A stretch of 5,560 bases of DNA from contig JAFLUO010000102.1 in NCBI GenBank assembly GCA_022508705.1, positions 1 to 5,560 on the forward strand, given 5' to 3'. The first letter of the stretch is position 1. Each line of letters starts with the position of its first letter. The stretch is from Oscillospiraceae bacterium. GTDB taxonomy: Bacteria; Bacillota; Clostridia; Oscillospirales; Acutalibacteraceae. Both the position numbers and the translations under genes were made by a program. Below, piece after piece: positions 1-5,532 of this stretch. The notes beneath the pieces are model-generated. The model was given only the letters and a program-made list of their open reading frames with translations. It did no database searches and was not told where the DNA came from.

Positions 1-574
1 CGGGGCCATCCTTTAAGATAAGGTTGAGACGGCTGTCCATACCGCTGCGATATGCCTCAAGACCCTCAATGGGAAGTGAGTACATTGTTACGTTACCGTC
101 GTATGTAGGATCAAGAACTACATACATACCGAAGATAACGTCGTCGATGGTAGCTTTTGTGCCATCTGAGTAAACGATGTCATCACGCATGGTCATGTCA
201 TAGTATACATAACCTTCGGGAGCACCTTCCGGATGCTCATCGATTACTACGTTTGCGGCAGCATAGTAGGTGTAGTCAGTTCCGTTGTAAGCACGGGTCT
301 CACCCTCTTTGCCCATACCCTTAAGAACAGGGTTACCAACACGGTCAACAGGGAACGTGTAAAGGGTTACGAAACCAACAACGTCGGTGTCTGCCTGGCT
401 CAGGGAGAAGAAGGGAGAGAATTTACCCTCAAGGCCCTGCTCGATAGAAGCAACTAATGTCTTTTTAGCTGCACCCTTATCGCCGCCATTGTCTGTTTTG
501 CCTGCGCATGCTGCAAGACCGAGTACCATTACTACGGCAAGAAGCACGGCAAGCACTTTTTTGAAGTTTTTCAT
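1..574 (-). CDS. Oligopeptide/dipeptide ABC transporter substrate-binding lipoprotein (SBP family 5), N-terminal part
   Basis: Partial gene: the first 191 codons, read leftward from ATG at 574-572; the rest lies beyond the left edge. Family members usually have roughly 500-600 residues, so about a third is present. It begins with a lipoprotein signal peptide: basic start (K2, K5, K6), a hydrophobic stretch at residues 7-20 and lipobox L20-A-A-C23, with C23 expected to be lipidated and anchored on the outer face of the membrane. A flexible Gly/Lys/Asp-rich linker (about 24-38) follows, then the mature fold. Residues 128-150 (TMRDDIVYSDGTKATIDDVIF) fit the family-5 hallmark of LR-x-x-v-x-F-x-DG-x-x-x-t-a-x-DV. 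The protein should capture peptides or a related solute for an Opp/Dpp-type importer; the permease and ATPase genes are not in view. The start is supported by AGAGAGG at 587-581, 6 nt upstream. The exact substrate cannot be told from this part. Confidence 0.88.
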   Translation of the reverse strand, partial: MKNFKKVLAVLLAVVMVLGLAACAGKTDNGGDKGAAKKTLVASIEQGLEGKFSPFFSLSQADTDVVGFVTLYTFPVDRVGNPVLKGMGKEGETRAYNGTDYTYYAAANVVIDEHPEGAPEGYVYYDMTMRDDIVYSDGTKATIDDVIFGMYVVLDPTYDGNVTMYSLPIEGLEAYRSGMDSRLNLILKDGP

Positions 575-580
575 ACTTAA

Positions 581-587
581 CCTCTCT
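581..587 (-). promoter_or_regulatory. Ribosome binding site of the solute-binding lipoprotein gene
   Basis: AGAGAGG read on the minus strand, 6 nt before the ATG at 574-572. It fixes the start codon and so places the signal peptide at the true N-terminus. Confidence 0.8.
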
Positions 588-608
588 TTTCTTAGAAAGT
601 ATTTTACA

Positions 609-624
609 AGGATCAAAAGATCCT
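609..624 (-). other. Small perfect hairpin in the leader of the lipoprotein mRNA
   Basis: AGGATC, a TTTT loop and GATCCT form a perfect 6-bp stem with a 4-nt loop on the minus strand. No T-run follows, so it is not an intrinsic terminator. It lies inside the predicted 130-nt leader, about 22 nt upstream of the ribosome binding site. Just upstream in the transcript are two tandem near-identical octamers (CACTTTAG then TACTTTAG, within 638-623). A role in mRNA stability or control is only a guess. Confidence 0.45.
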
Positions 625-710
625 AAAGTACTAAAGTGATTAAGGCGCTCTATCGTGAAAAATTCAGCTTTTAGCGCGAAAATTTCTTAAAAATATAATA
701 AATTTATATT

Positions 711-739
711 ATTTTATATCTTTTCATCAATAATGTCAA
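711..739 (-). promoter_or_regulatory. Sigma-A-type promoter of the solute-binding lipoprotein gene
   Basis: On the minus strand, a perfect -35 TTGACA (739-734), a 17-nt spacer and a -10 TAAAAT (716-711, one mismatch to consensus). Transcription should start near 704, leaving about 130 nt of leader before the ATG at 574. The promoter sits in the AT-rich gap after the preceding minus-strand gene ends at 797, so the lipoprotein gene is probably its own transcription unit. No riboswitch class was recognised in the leader. Confidence 0.8.
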
Positions 740-796
740 GAAAAACTTGTCCAAAACGACCATTTCTTATTAAAAAACTGCTTTTTGGGCTTAATT

Positions 797-1339
797 TTAC
801 CTTTTATTCCACTTAATTGCGGTCTCTACTTTGCGCCAAATAAGTGTTAAAACCGAAACTGCCGCAGAAATACAGAAAAAGATAATTACAAACGGCAATT
901 CTGCTTTATTTATGCCGTTTAATATAAGATATACGGCTTCTCCGACAATGGAAAGTACCGCAAACAGCACACACAGCATCAAATACAAAGGCAAACGCAC
1001 GACCGTCGTATTATAAACGTATTCGCGCAAATTTTCGCCGCCCCAGTGGGAAATACGCCCTGCTTTCCACAACGACACCGCCGCAAAGATTAGCGTCAGG
1101 GCATACGGCACTAAAACGAAAAAGGTATTACCCAAACCAGGCACAGGCAGAAATCCGCATATTGCGGATAACGCCGTTATCCCGATACTGAATAACATAC
1201 GGCGGACATTTGCTTTTTTTGCCGTGATATTTGATTCGTCGGGTGAATACAGCGGACCGCTGTAAACGTATTTTCCCGAAGCGGCGGGGACAAAATAGGA
1301 CGCTTTACCTGCCCGTCCTCTTTTTTCTTTCCTCGCCAT
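797..1339 (-). CDS. Hypothetical four-helix membrane protein, second gene of the peptidase operon
   Basis: A 180-residue protein that I cannot assign to a named family. It has a very basic N-terminus (MARKEKRGRAGK), a Tyr-rich soluble stretch with YVYSGPLY at 24-31, then four hydrophobic segments at about 47-66, 71-91, 115-140 and 148-168, and a short basic tail ending WNKR. The first two and last two helices form hairpins separated by a polar loop (about 92-114), so both ends are probably cytoplasmic. The ATG (1339-1337) lies 1 nt after the stop codon of the upstream M3 peptidase gene. An AGAGGA ribosome binding site (1353-1348) sits inside the end of that gene, 8 nt from the ATG. This arrangement implies one mRNA and probably coupled translation. 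No enzymatic motif is visible, and the function is unknown. That the frame is coding is supported by the membrane pattern, the ribosome binding site and the tight junction. Confidence 0.85.
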   Translation of the reverse strand: MARKEKRGRAGKASYFVPAASGKYVYSGPLYSPDESNITAKKANVRRMLFSIGITALSAICGFLPVPGLGNTFFVLVPYALTLIFAAVSLWKAGRISHWGGENLREYVYNTTVVRLPLYLMLCVLFAVLSIVGEAVYLILNGINKAELPFVIIFFCISAAVSVLTLIWRKVETAIKWNKR

Positions 1340-1340
1340 A

Positions 1341-3044
1341 TCAGATATCCTCTTTTAAATCGTACTTATCAAGCCATTCGTCCGCTTTCGCACAAACGCC
1401 TTTTAAGCACTCTTCCTCAAAGGGATTTTCAAGTCCTGCATTTTTAAGCAGTTCGGTAAATACACGGCTGCCTCCCTGCTTTGTATATGCCATGTAGTGT
1501 TCCCATGCATTAGCACGGTCCTCTTGAAGCATTGCCCAGAACTGTAATGAAACCGTTTGTGCCAAGCAGTAATCAATATAATAGAAAGGACTGTCGTAAA
1601 TATGACCCTGTCTCTGCCAGCCTTCACCCTCACTGTAAACGGGGATGTCACCGTCAAGCTTCATCCAGGGCATATATTCGCCCAAGAGCTTTTTCCATAC
1701 TCCGTGGCGTTCCGCAGGAGTATACTCAGGGTGAGCATAGACCTCGTGCTGGAAGTGGTCAACCATTGTGCCGTATGGAATGAATGTCAGCGCACCTGAA
1801 AGATGGCTGTAACGGAACTTTCGTGCGTCCTTGCCGAAAAAGCCTTCAGCCCACGGCCATGCCATAAATTCCATTGACATTGAGTGAACCTCGCACCCTT
1901 CCATGCTGGGCCAAATGTAATCAATCGGTATGCGGTCGCGGTTTGTCCAGCTTGCAAAGGCGTGGCCTGCTTCGTGGGTAACAACCTCAACGTCGCCCTG
2001 AGTGCCGTTGAAATTGGCAAAAATGAACGGTACGCCGTAGTCGGCTATTTCTGTGCAGTAGCCGCCGCCCTCTTTACCTTCGGTTGAAAGCACGTCAAGC
2101 AGTTCGTTGTCAAGCATCATATTGAAAAACTCACCTGTCTCGGGAGAAAGCTCTTCATAGAACTTTTTACCCTGAGCAAGTATATCCTCAGGCGTTCCGC
2201 AAGGAGCAGGATTGCCCGAACGGAACTCGAGTGCGTTATCGGCAAAGCTCATAGGATACTCTTTGCCGAGACGTTCCGCCTGCTTGCGATAAATTTTATC
2301 TGCAACGGGAACAAGGTATTTTTTCACAGCGGCACGGAACTTTTCCACATCTTCTTTTGTATAGCAGTTTCTGCCCATACGGTAATATCCCAATGTGGTG
2401 TAACCCTCGTAACCGAGTTTTTTGCCCATAGAGTCACGAAGATGAACGAGCTTGTCGTATATTTCGTCTAACTGAGGCTGTTTTTCTTTAAACCACTGTC
2501 CCTCAGCTTTCCATGCGGCAAGACGGCGCTCGTCGTCGGGGTCACGCTTGAACGGAGTTAACTGAGAAAGCGTATACACTCCTCCCTCAAAGGGTATCTG
2601 TGCTGATGCGATAAGCTTATCGTACTCCTGTGTCAAATCGTTTTCCTGCTGAAGCTCGGGGATTATCTCAGGCGAGAAGGTTTTCAGCTCAATTTCCGCA
2701 TTGAGGAACATAAGGTCGCCGTACTCGTTTTCAAAATCTTTACGGTAAGGACTTGATAACATAGCCGCGGTAAATGCTTGCATATATTCCTGCAACTCAG
2801 GCCAGGCTGAGTTCCAGAATTTCATCTCTGCATCATAGAACTCATCGCGGGTGTCAATTGAATGGCGGATACTGCAAAGCGTTGACGCAGTTTGAATGTG
2901 CTTAAACTCATTCTCTTTTTCAAGGAAGACCGCTTTTGCCTCCTCATAGCTTTTGGCGGATTTTAAACGCTCTGTAATATCTGAAAGCTTTGCTTTTATT
3001 TCTTCAAGATTTGGGCGTTCATAAGGCATTTCACTGAATTTCAT
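1341..3044 (-). CDS. M3-family oligoendopeptidase (PepF-like zinc metallopeptidase)
   Basis: A complete 567-residue M3B-type peptidase. These zinc enzymes cut short peptides inside the cytoplasm; no signal peptide is present here. Residues 1-200 are mostly helical and charged, like the N-terminal lobe of the family. The zinc site is the HEAGH motif at 357-361: H357 and H361 bind zinc and E358 is the general base. The third zinc ligand should be E385, in EVHSMSME, which lines up with the E-x-x-S-x-x-x-E segment of thimet oligopeptidase and PepF. Downstream, H481 with Y488, Y489 and Y492 (HIYDSPFYYIDY) matches the substrate-binding His/Tyr region. The length is slightly below classical PepF (about 600) and fits the 'M3 family, not PepF' subgroup. 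The start is fixed by GGAGGG (3056-3051), 6 nt from the ATG. It is the first gene of an operon with the following membrane protein. The exact peptide preference is not evident. Confidence 0.95.
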   Translation of the reverse strand: MKFSEMPYERPNLEEIKAKLSDITERLKSAKSYEEAKAVFLEKENEFKHIQTASTLCSIRHSIDTRDEFYDAEMKFWNSAWPELQEYMQAFTAAMLSSPYRKDFENEYGDLMFLNAEIELKTFSPEIIPELQQENDLTQEYDKLIASAQIPFEGGVYTLSQLTPFKRDPDDERRLAAWKAEGQWFKEKQPQLDEIYDKLVHLRDSMGKKLGYEGYTTLGYYRMGRNCYTKEDVEKFRAAVKKYLVPVADKIYRKQAERLGKEYPMSFADNALEFRSGNPAPCGTPEDILAQGKKFYEELSPETGEFFNMMLDNELLDVLSTEGKEGGGYCTEIADYGVPFIFANFNGTQGDVEVVTHEAGHAFASWTNRDRIPIDYIWPSMEGCEVHSMSMEFMAWPWAEGFFGKDARKFRYSHLSGALTFIPYGTMVDHFQHEVYAHPEYTPAERHGVWKKLLGEYMPWMKLDGDIPVYSEGEGWQRQGHIYDSPFYYIDYCLAQTVSLQFWAMLQEDRANAWEHYMAYTKQGGSRVFTELLKNAGLENPFEEECLKGVCAKADEWLDKYDLKEDI

Positions 3045-3050
3045 AATTTT

Positions 3051-3056
3051 CCCTCC
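3051..3056 (-). promoter_or_regulatory. Ribosome binding site of the M3 peptidase gene
   Basis: GGAGGG on the minus strand, 6 nt upstream of the ATG at 3044-3042. A strong Shine-Dalgarno match that decides the start. Confidence 0.85.
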
Positions 3057-3100
3057 GAATTACGGCAAATATTATTGCTTTGCCAAAATAATATGAAAAT

Positions 3101-3129
3101 ATTTTATACTATTGTAATAAAAAATGCAA
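3101..3129 (-). promoter_or_regulatory. Sigma-A-type promoter of the M3 peptidase operon
   Basis: On the minus strand, -35 TTGCAT (3129-3124, four of six consensus bases), a 17-nt spacer and -10 TAAAAT (3106-3101). Transcription should begin near 3094, giving a leader of about 50 nt. The leader can form a 6-bp stem (TTTGGC-type arms at 3084-3079 and 3069-3064 with a 9-nt loop) just before the ribosome binding site. The promoter lies directly downstream of the terminator of the preceding gene, separating the two units. Confidence 0.72.
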
Positions 3130-3161
3130 GAGCGCATTTTTGAGTATAAACAGGATAACGC

Positions 3162-3198
3162 AAAAAACGCTCCCCTTAAAAATTCAGAGGAGCGTTTT
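3162..3198 (-). terminator. Intrinsic terminator of the DUF4345-like gene
   Basis: On the minus strand a stem forms between GGAGCG-containing arms (3198-3189 and 3173-3164): six G/C-rich base pairs, CGCTCC with GGAGCG, extended outward by four A-T pairs, around a 15-nt loop. The second arm runs into six T residues (3167-3162). It lies about 20 nt after the stop codon at 3220 and just before the M3 operon promoter, exactly where a Rho-independent terminator is expected. Confidence 0.88.
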
Positions 3199-3219
3199 CA
3201 TTTATTGTAAAGTATTTAT

Positions 3220-3639
3220 TTAATAAAGCGTTTTTGATAAAATGAAGCAAGTCCAAAGAGCTACAACGAAAAGTCCCTCGGCAGGAATTGCAAGCTTTGT
3301 ATACGGGCATTTCCAACCTTTATCAACACAAAGGAAAATGCTTCTTGTTACAAATACTGTCGTTGAGAAGAACAAACCGCCAACAAGTGAATAAACGGGC
3401 GTTTTAAGCGCAATTGTTAAGTACAGCAAAAATGCGCCCAGGGCAAATGAAATTCCGCCGTAATAAACACGGATTTCTGTCTTACCTGCATTGTCAACAG
3501 GCTTTATTGAGAAGCTTTCGGCATTCTTAAGCGGCTTTGCAATAAACACAATTGCCATTCCGAAGAAATACCCCACAAGACCTACGACAGCAACCGCCGC
3601 AGGAATATTTGACAATAAAATTTCTTTTAACTCTGACAT
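3220..3639 (-). CDS. DUF4345-like small membrane protein
   Basis: A 139-residue protein with four predicted membrane segments at about 13-33, 60-78, 81-99 and 118-135. Residues 55-73 (EIRVYYGGISFALGAFLLY) match the pattern of DUF4345 proteins as I know it: an E-x-R-x-x-YGG start to the second helix. The later RSIFLCVDKG (99-108) and E121 in the last helix also fit the family layout. The function of that family is not established. The start is supported by AAGGGGG (3652-3646), 6 nt before the ATG. The gene is a single-gene unit with its own promoter (3699-3671) and terminator (3198-3162), divergent from the rhomboid gene. The family call is from pattern memory and is less certain than the coding call. 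Confidence 0.82.
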   Translation of the reverse strand: MSELKEILLSNIPAAVAVVGLVGYFFGMAIVFIAKPLKNAESFSIKPVDNAGKTEIRVYYGGISFALGAFLLYLTIALKTPVYSLVGGLFFSTTVFVTRSIFLCVDKGWKCPYTKLAIPAEGLFVVALWTCFILSKTLY

Positions 3640-3670
3640 AATAATCCCCCTTGGTAATTTTTACAATTTT

Positions 3671-3699
3671 ATTCTATCAAAAATAAATGAGTTAGGCAA
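3671..3699 (-). promoter_or_regulatory. Promoter of the DUF4345-like gene
   Basis: On the minus strand, -35 TTGCCT (3699-3694), a 17-nt spacer and -10 TAGAAT (3676-3671). Transcription should start near 3664, giving a leader of about 25 nt with the AAGGGGG ribosome binding site in it. It faces away from the rhomboid promoter, with 13 bp between the two -35 boxes. Confidence 0.72.
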
Positions 3700-3712
3700 G
3701 AAAAATTTTATG

Positions 3713-3741
3713 TTGCATTATAGTTTCTGTATCTGTATAAT
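3713..3741 (+). promoter_or_regulatory. Promoter of the rhomboid protease gene
   Basis: On the plus strand, -35 TTGCAT (3713-3718), a 17-nt spacer and a perfect -10 TATAAT (3736-3741). Transcription should start near 3748, leaving only about 17 nt before the ATG at 3765, just enough for the AAAGGA ribosome binding site. Confidence 0.82.
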
Positions 3742-3764
3742 CAAACATAAAGGATGTGTTCAAT

Positions 3765-4352
3765 ATGCTTTTTTCAACAATATTTGTCTTTGTAATAGTT
3801 CTGATATTTGTTTTAGACAACTTTGTTTTCTTACCGAAAGGCACAAAAATTTTTACAAAAGCGCATTTGATTGACGGAGATAAGACCGGATACATAACAA
3901 AAGCCTTAAAGCTTGATTATCAAAAAATCAAAAAAGGACAGATTTGGCGATTATTTTCACAGGTTTTTCTTCATGTCGGACTGCCGCATTTAATATTTAA
4001 CTGCTCTGCCCTGCTCGTTGTTGGGTACGCCCTTGAAACTGCCATCGGCACCAAAGAAACTGCTTTATGCTTTTTCTTTTCCGCCCTTTTCTCAGGATGT
4101 ATTATGGCGTTCGGATTAAAATTCACTGACGGACAAGGCGCATCTACGGGAATATACGGTTTAATTGCTATGTTCATCTTCTTTGCAATTAAAAATCACA
4201 CCGTTTTCTTTTCCGATTTGCATTGGATTTTTGTAGTTTTACTTGCTATTTATACAGTTTTCGGAATGCTCATAAACAAAATTGATCGCTGGGAACATTC
4301 AACAGGATTTTTAGGCGGAATTATTTTCAGTTTAATAATATCTTACATCTGA
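3765..4352 (+). CDS. Rhomboid-family intramembrane serine protease
   Basis: A 195-residue integral membrane protein that should cut other membrane proteins within the bilayer using a Ser-His dyad. It is a minimal rhomboid: a first helix (about 1-23), a polar loop, then five more segments (about 66-92, 98-118, 125-143, 147-170, 178-195). The family signature W61-R-L-F-S-Q-x-F-L-H70 with H75-L-I-F-N79 is present; H75 and N79 match the oxyanion-hole His and Asn of GlpG. S127 in GAST (125-128) is the predicted nucleophile, and H178, followed by G181 and G185, the predicted catalytic base. I chose ATG 3765 because AAAGGA (3749-3754) lies 10 nt before it. A GTG three codons earlier at 3756 would leave only 1 nt and is unlikely. 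The gene has its own promoter and is divergent from the DUF4345-like gene. Its substrate is unknown; there are no extra soluble domains. Confidence 0.93.
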   Translation: MLFSTIFVFVIVLIFVLDNFVFLPKGTKIFTKAHLIDGDKTGYITKALKLDYQKIKKGQIWRLFSQVFLHVGLPHLIFNCSALLVVGYALETAIGTKETALCFFFSALFSGCIMAFGLKFTDGQGASTGIYGLIAMFIFFAIKNHTVFFSDLHWIFVVLLAIYTVFGMLINKIDRWEHSTGFLGGIIFSLIISYI

Positions 4353-4380
4353 AATTTTAAAATAAAAAATAGAATTCCTA

Positions 4381-4409
4381 TGGAAAATTTCGACTTAATG
4401 TGATAAAAT
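4381..4409 (+). promoter_or_regulatory. Promoter of the GMP synthase gene, extended -10 type
   Basis: A TGA-TAAAAT extended -10 element (4401-4409) lies 17 nt after a weak -35 TGGAAA (4381-4386, four of six consensus bases). Transcription should begin near 4416, leaving a leader of only about 25 nt, too short for a purine riboswitch. No convincing terminator separates this from the rhomboid gene, so some readthrough from 3748 is possible. Confidence 0.6.
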
Positions 4410-4427
4410 TATTCAAATACCAATGAT

Positions 4428-4432
4428 AGGAG
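4428..4432 (+). promoter_or_regulatory. Ribosome binding site deciding the GMP synthase start
   Basis: AGGAG, 8 nt upstream of ATG 4441. An in-frame ATG at 4423 lies upstream of this site and would add six residues (MIGVFN). It has no ribosome binding site of its own, so 4441 is preferred. Confidence 0.85.
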
Positions 4433-4440
4433 TTTTTAAT

Positions 4441-5424
4441 ATGCAGAATGATAATGTAAGACCTGAGTCTATGGCTCGAATCACTACAAAAGAATTGGCC
4501 GATGCTTTTATTGCAGAGCAAATCGAAGCAGTAAGAGCACAGGTCGGTGATAAAAAAGTTCTTTTGGCTCTTTCAGGCGGTGTTGACTCATCAGTTGTTG
4601 CCGCTCTTCTCATTAAAGCTATCGGCAAACAGCTTGTTTGTGTTCACGTAAACCACGGGCTTCTCCGTAAAGGCGAGCCTGAGCAGGTTGTTAAGGTTTT
4701 CAAAGAAGAAATGGATGCAAATCTTATTTATGTTGATGCTATTGACCGATTCCTTGACAAGCTTAAAGATGTTGCTGAGCCCGAAACCAAGAGAAAAATT
4801 ATAGGCAAAGAATTTATTGACGTGTTCGTTGAGGAAGCAAGAAAGCTTGACGGAGTTGAATTCTTAGCTCAGGGTACAATTTACCCCGACATTCTTGAAA
4901 GTGACGGAGTTAAGGCTCACCACAATGTTGGCGGTCTTCCTGAGGATCTTAACTTTGAGCTTGTTGAGCCTGTTAAGCTTCTTTTCAAGGATGAGGTAAG
5001 AGTTGTCGGCAAAGCACTCGGACTGCCCGAATCAATGGTTGAGCGTCAGCCCTTCCCCGGTCCCGGTCTCGGCGTTCGCTGTGTCGGCGCTATTACCCGT
5101 GACAGACTTGAGGCTGTCCGTGAATCAGATGCAATTCTTCGTGAGGAGTTTGCAAACGCAGGATTTCAGGGTAAAGTTTGGCAGTATTTCACAGTTGTTC
5201 CCGATTTTAAATCCACAGGCGTTAAAGACGGCAAAAGACTTTGGGATTGGCCCGTTATTCTGCGTGCGGTCAACACGGTTGATGCAATGAGCGCAACCGT
5301 TGAGGAAATCCCCTATGATATTCTCTTTAAAATCCGTGACAGAATCTTAAACGAAGTTGCAGGCGTAAACCGCGTGCTTTATGACATTTCACCTAAACCC
5401 ATTGCAACTATTGAATGGGAGTAA
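4441..5424 (+). CDS. guaA: GMP synthase, ATP-pyrophosphatase and dimerisation domains only
   Basis: A 327-residue protein for the last step of GMP synthesis: it adenylates XMP with ATP so that ammonia can replace the 2-oxo group. The PP-loop SGGVDSS is at 45-51, with VNHGLLRKGE (70-79), AQGTIYPD (143-150), HHNVGGLP (160-167) and the C-terminal dimerisation domain from PFPGPGLGVR (204-213) to the conserved terminus IEWE (324-327). Common bacterial GuaA has about 510-530 residues with an N-terminal glutamine amidotransferase. Here only about 44 residues precede the PP-loop and contain no such domain; the upstream DNA encodes the rhomboid gene instead. The loop between ILES and HHNVGG is also shorter than in E. 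coli, as in archaeal two-subunit enzymes. The protein either uses free ammonia or pairs with a separate amidotransferase encoded elsewhere. It has its own promoter and ribosome binding site, and I see no frameshift or truncation. Confidence 0.95.
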   Translation: MQNDNVRPESMARITTKELADAFIAEQIEAVRAQVGDKKVLLALSGGVDSSVVAALLIKAIGKQLVCVHVNHGLLRKGEPEQVVKVFKEEMDANLIYVDAIDRFLDKLKDVAEPETKRKIIGKEFIDVFVEEARKLDGVEFLAQGTIYPDILESDGVKAHHNVGGLPEDLNFELVEPVKLLFKDEVRVVGKALGLPESMVERQPFPGPGLGVRCVGAITRDRLEAVRESDAILREEFANAGFQGKVWQYFTVVPDFKSTGVKDGKRLWDWPVILRAVNTVDAMSATVEEIPYDILFKIRDRILNEVAGVNRVLYDISPKPIATIEWE

Positions 5425-5481
5425 TGGCGAGAACGCTAAAAGTCCAGTATTTATGCGGGTTTGCGCCCTCTCAAATCGTCT

Positions 5482-5502
5482 TTTGATAACAATTTGATAA
5501 CA
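5482..5502. repeat. Two direct copies of TTTGATAACA, with an inverted partial copy nearby
   Basis: TTTGATAACA occurs at 5482-5491 and again at 5493-5502, one base between copies and a period of 11 bp, about one helical turn. The reverse complement of its core, GTTATCA, occurs at 5546-5552. Closely phased short direct repeats are typical of protein-binding sites such as integrase arm sites or repressor operators. Which protein binds here cannot be seen in this window. Confidence 0.6.
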
Positions 5503-5511
5503 GCACCCAAA

Positions 5512-5532
5512 GGTAGCATTATTCCTGCTACC
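5512..5532. other. Perfect 7-bp hairpin downstream of guaA
   Basis: GGTAGCA (5512-5518) and TGCTACC (5526-5532) are perfect inverted repeats around a 7-nt loop. No T-run follows on either strand (GAGTGG on plus, TTTGGG on minus), so it is not a standard intrinsic terminator. It lies between the direct TTTGATAACA repeats and the inverted copy. Confidence 0.5.

Noticed and set aside
233..626. Plus-strand open frames opposite the solute-binding lipoprotein gene
   Set aside because: They lie antisense to a well-supported coding frame with signal peptide and family motif, lack ribosome binding sites and encode no recognisable protein.
741..788. Possible terminator after the four-helix membrane protein gene (CCAAAA and TTTTGG arms, then TTTTT, minus strand)
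   Set aside because: The stem has only two G-C pairs with a 26-nt loop, too weak to call; the T-run also abuts the next promoter.
1403..2087. Several open frames of 67-88 codons on both strands inside the M3 peptidase gene
   Set aside because: They are shadow frames of the peptidase, whose catalytic motif and full length are clear; none has a plausible start signal.
3491..3895. Open frames across the divergent promoter region (plus strand 3491-3874, minus strand 3692-3895)
   Set aside because: They run over both predicted promoters and antisense to the DUF4345-like and rhomboid genes; composition is AT-rich without any motif.
4351..4391. GAAATTTT and AAAATTTC inverted repeat after the rhomboid gene
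   Set aside because: Arms are nearly all A/T, the loop is 25 nt and no T-run follows, so it is not a convincing terminator.
4353..4440. Purine riboswitch upstream of the GMP synthase gene
   Set aside because: The predicted leader is about 25 nt and the whole gap is 88 nt of AT-rich sequence, with no conserved purine-aptamer core seen.
5003..5290. A 95-codon plus-strand frame inside guaA
   Set aside because: Out of frame with the strongly conserved GMP synthase sequence and without family features.
5424..5486. A 20-codon frame whose ATG overlaps the guaA stop (TAATG)
   Set aside because: The GGGAG upstream is only 2 nt from the ATG, the product is tiny and unrecognised, and it ends within the first direct repeat.
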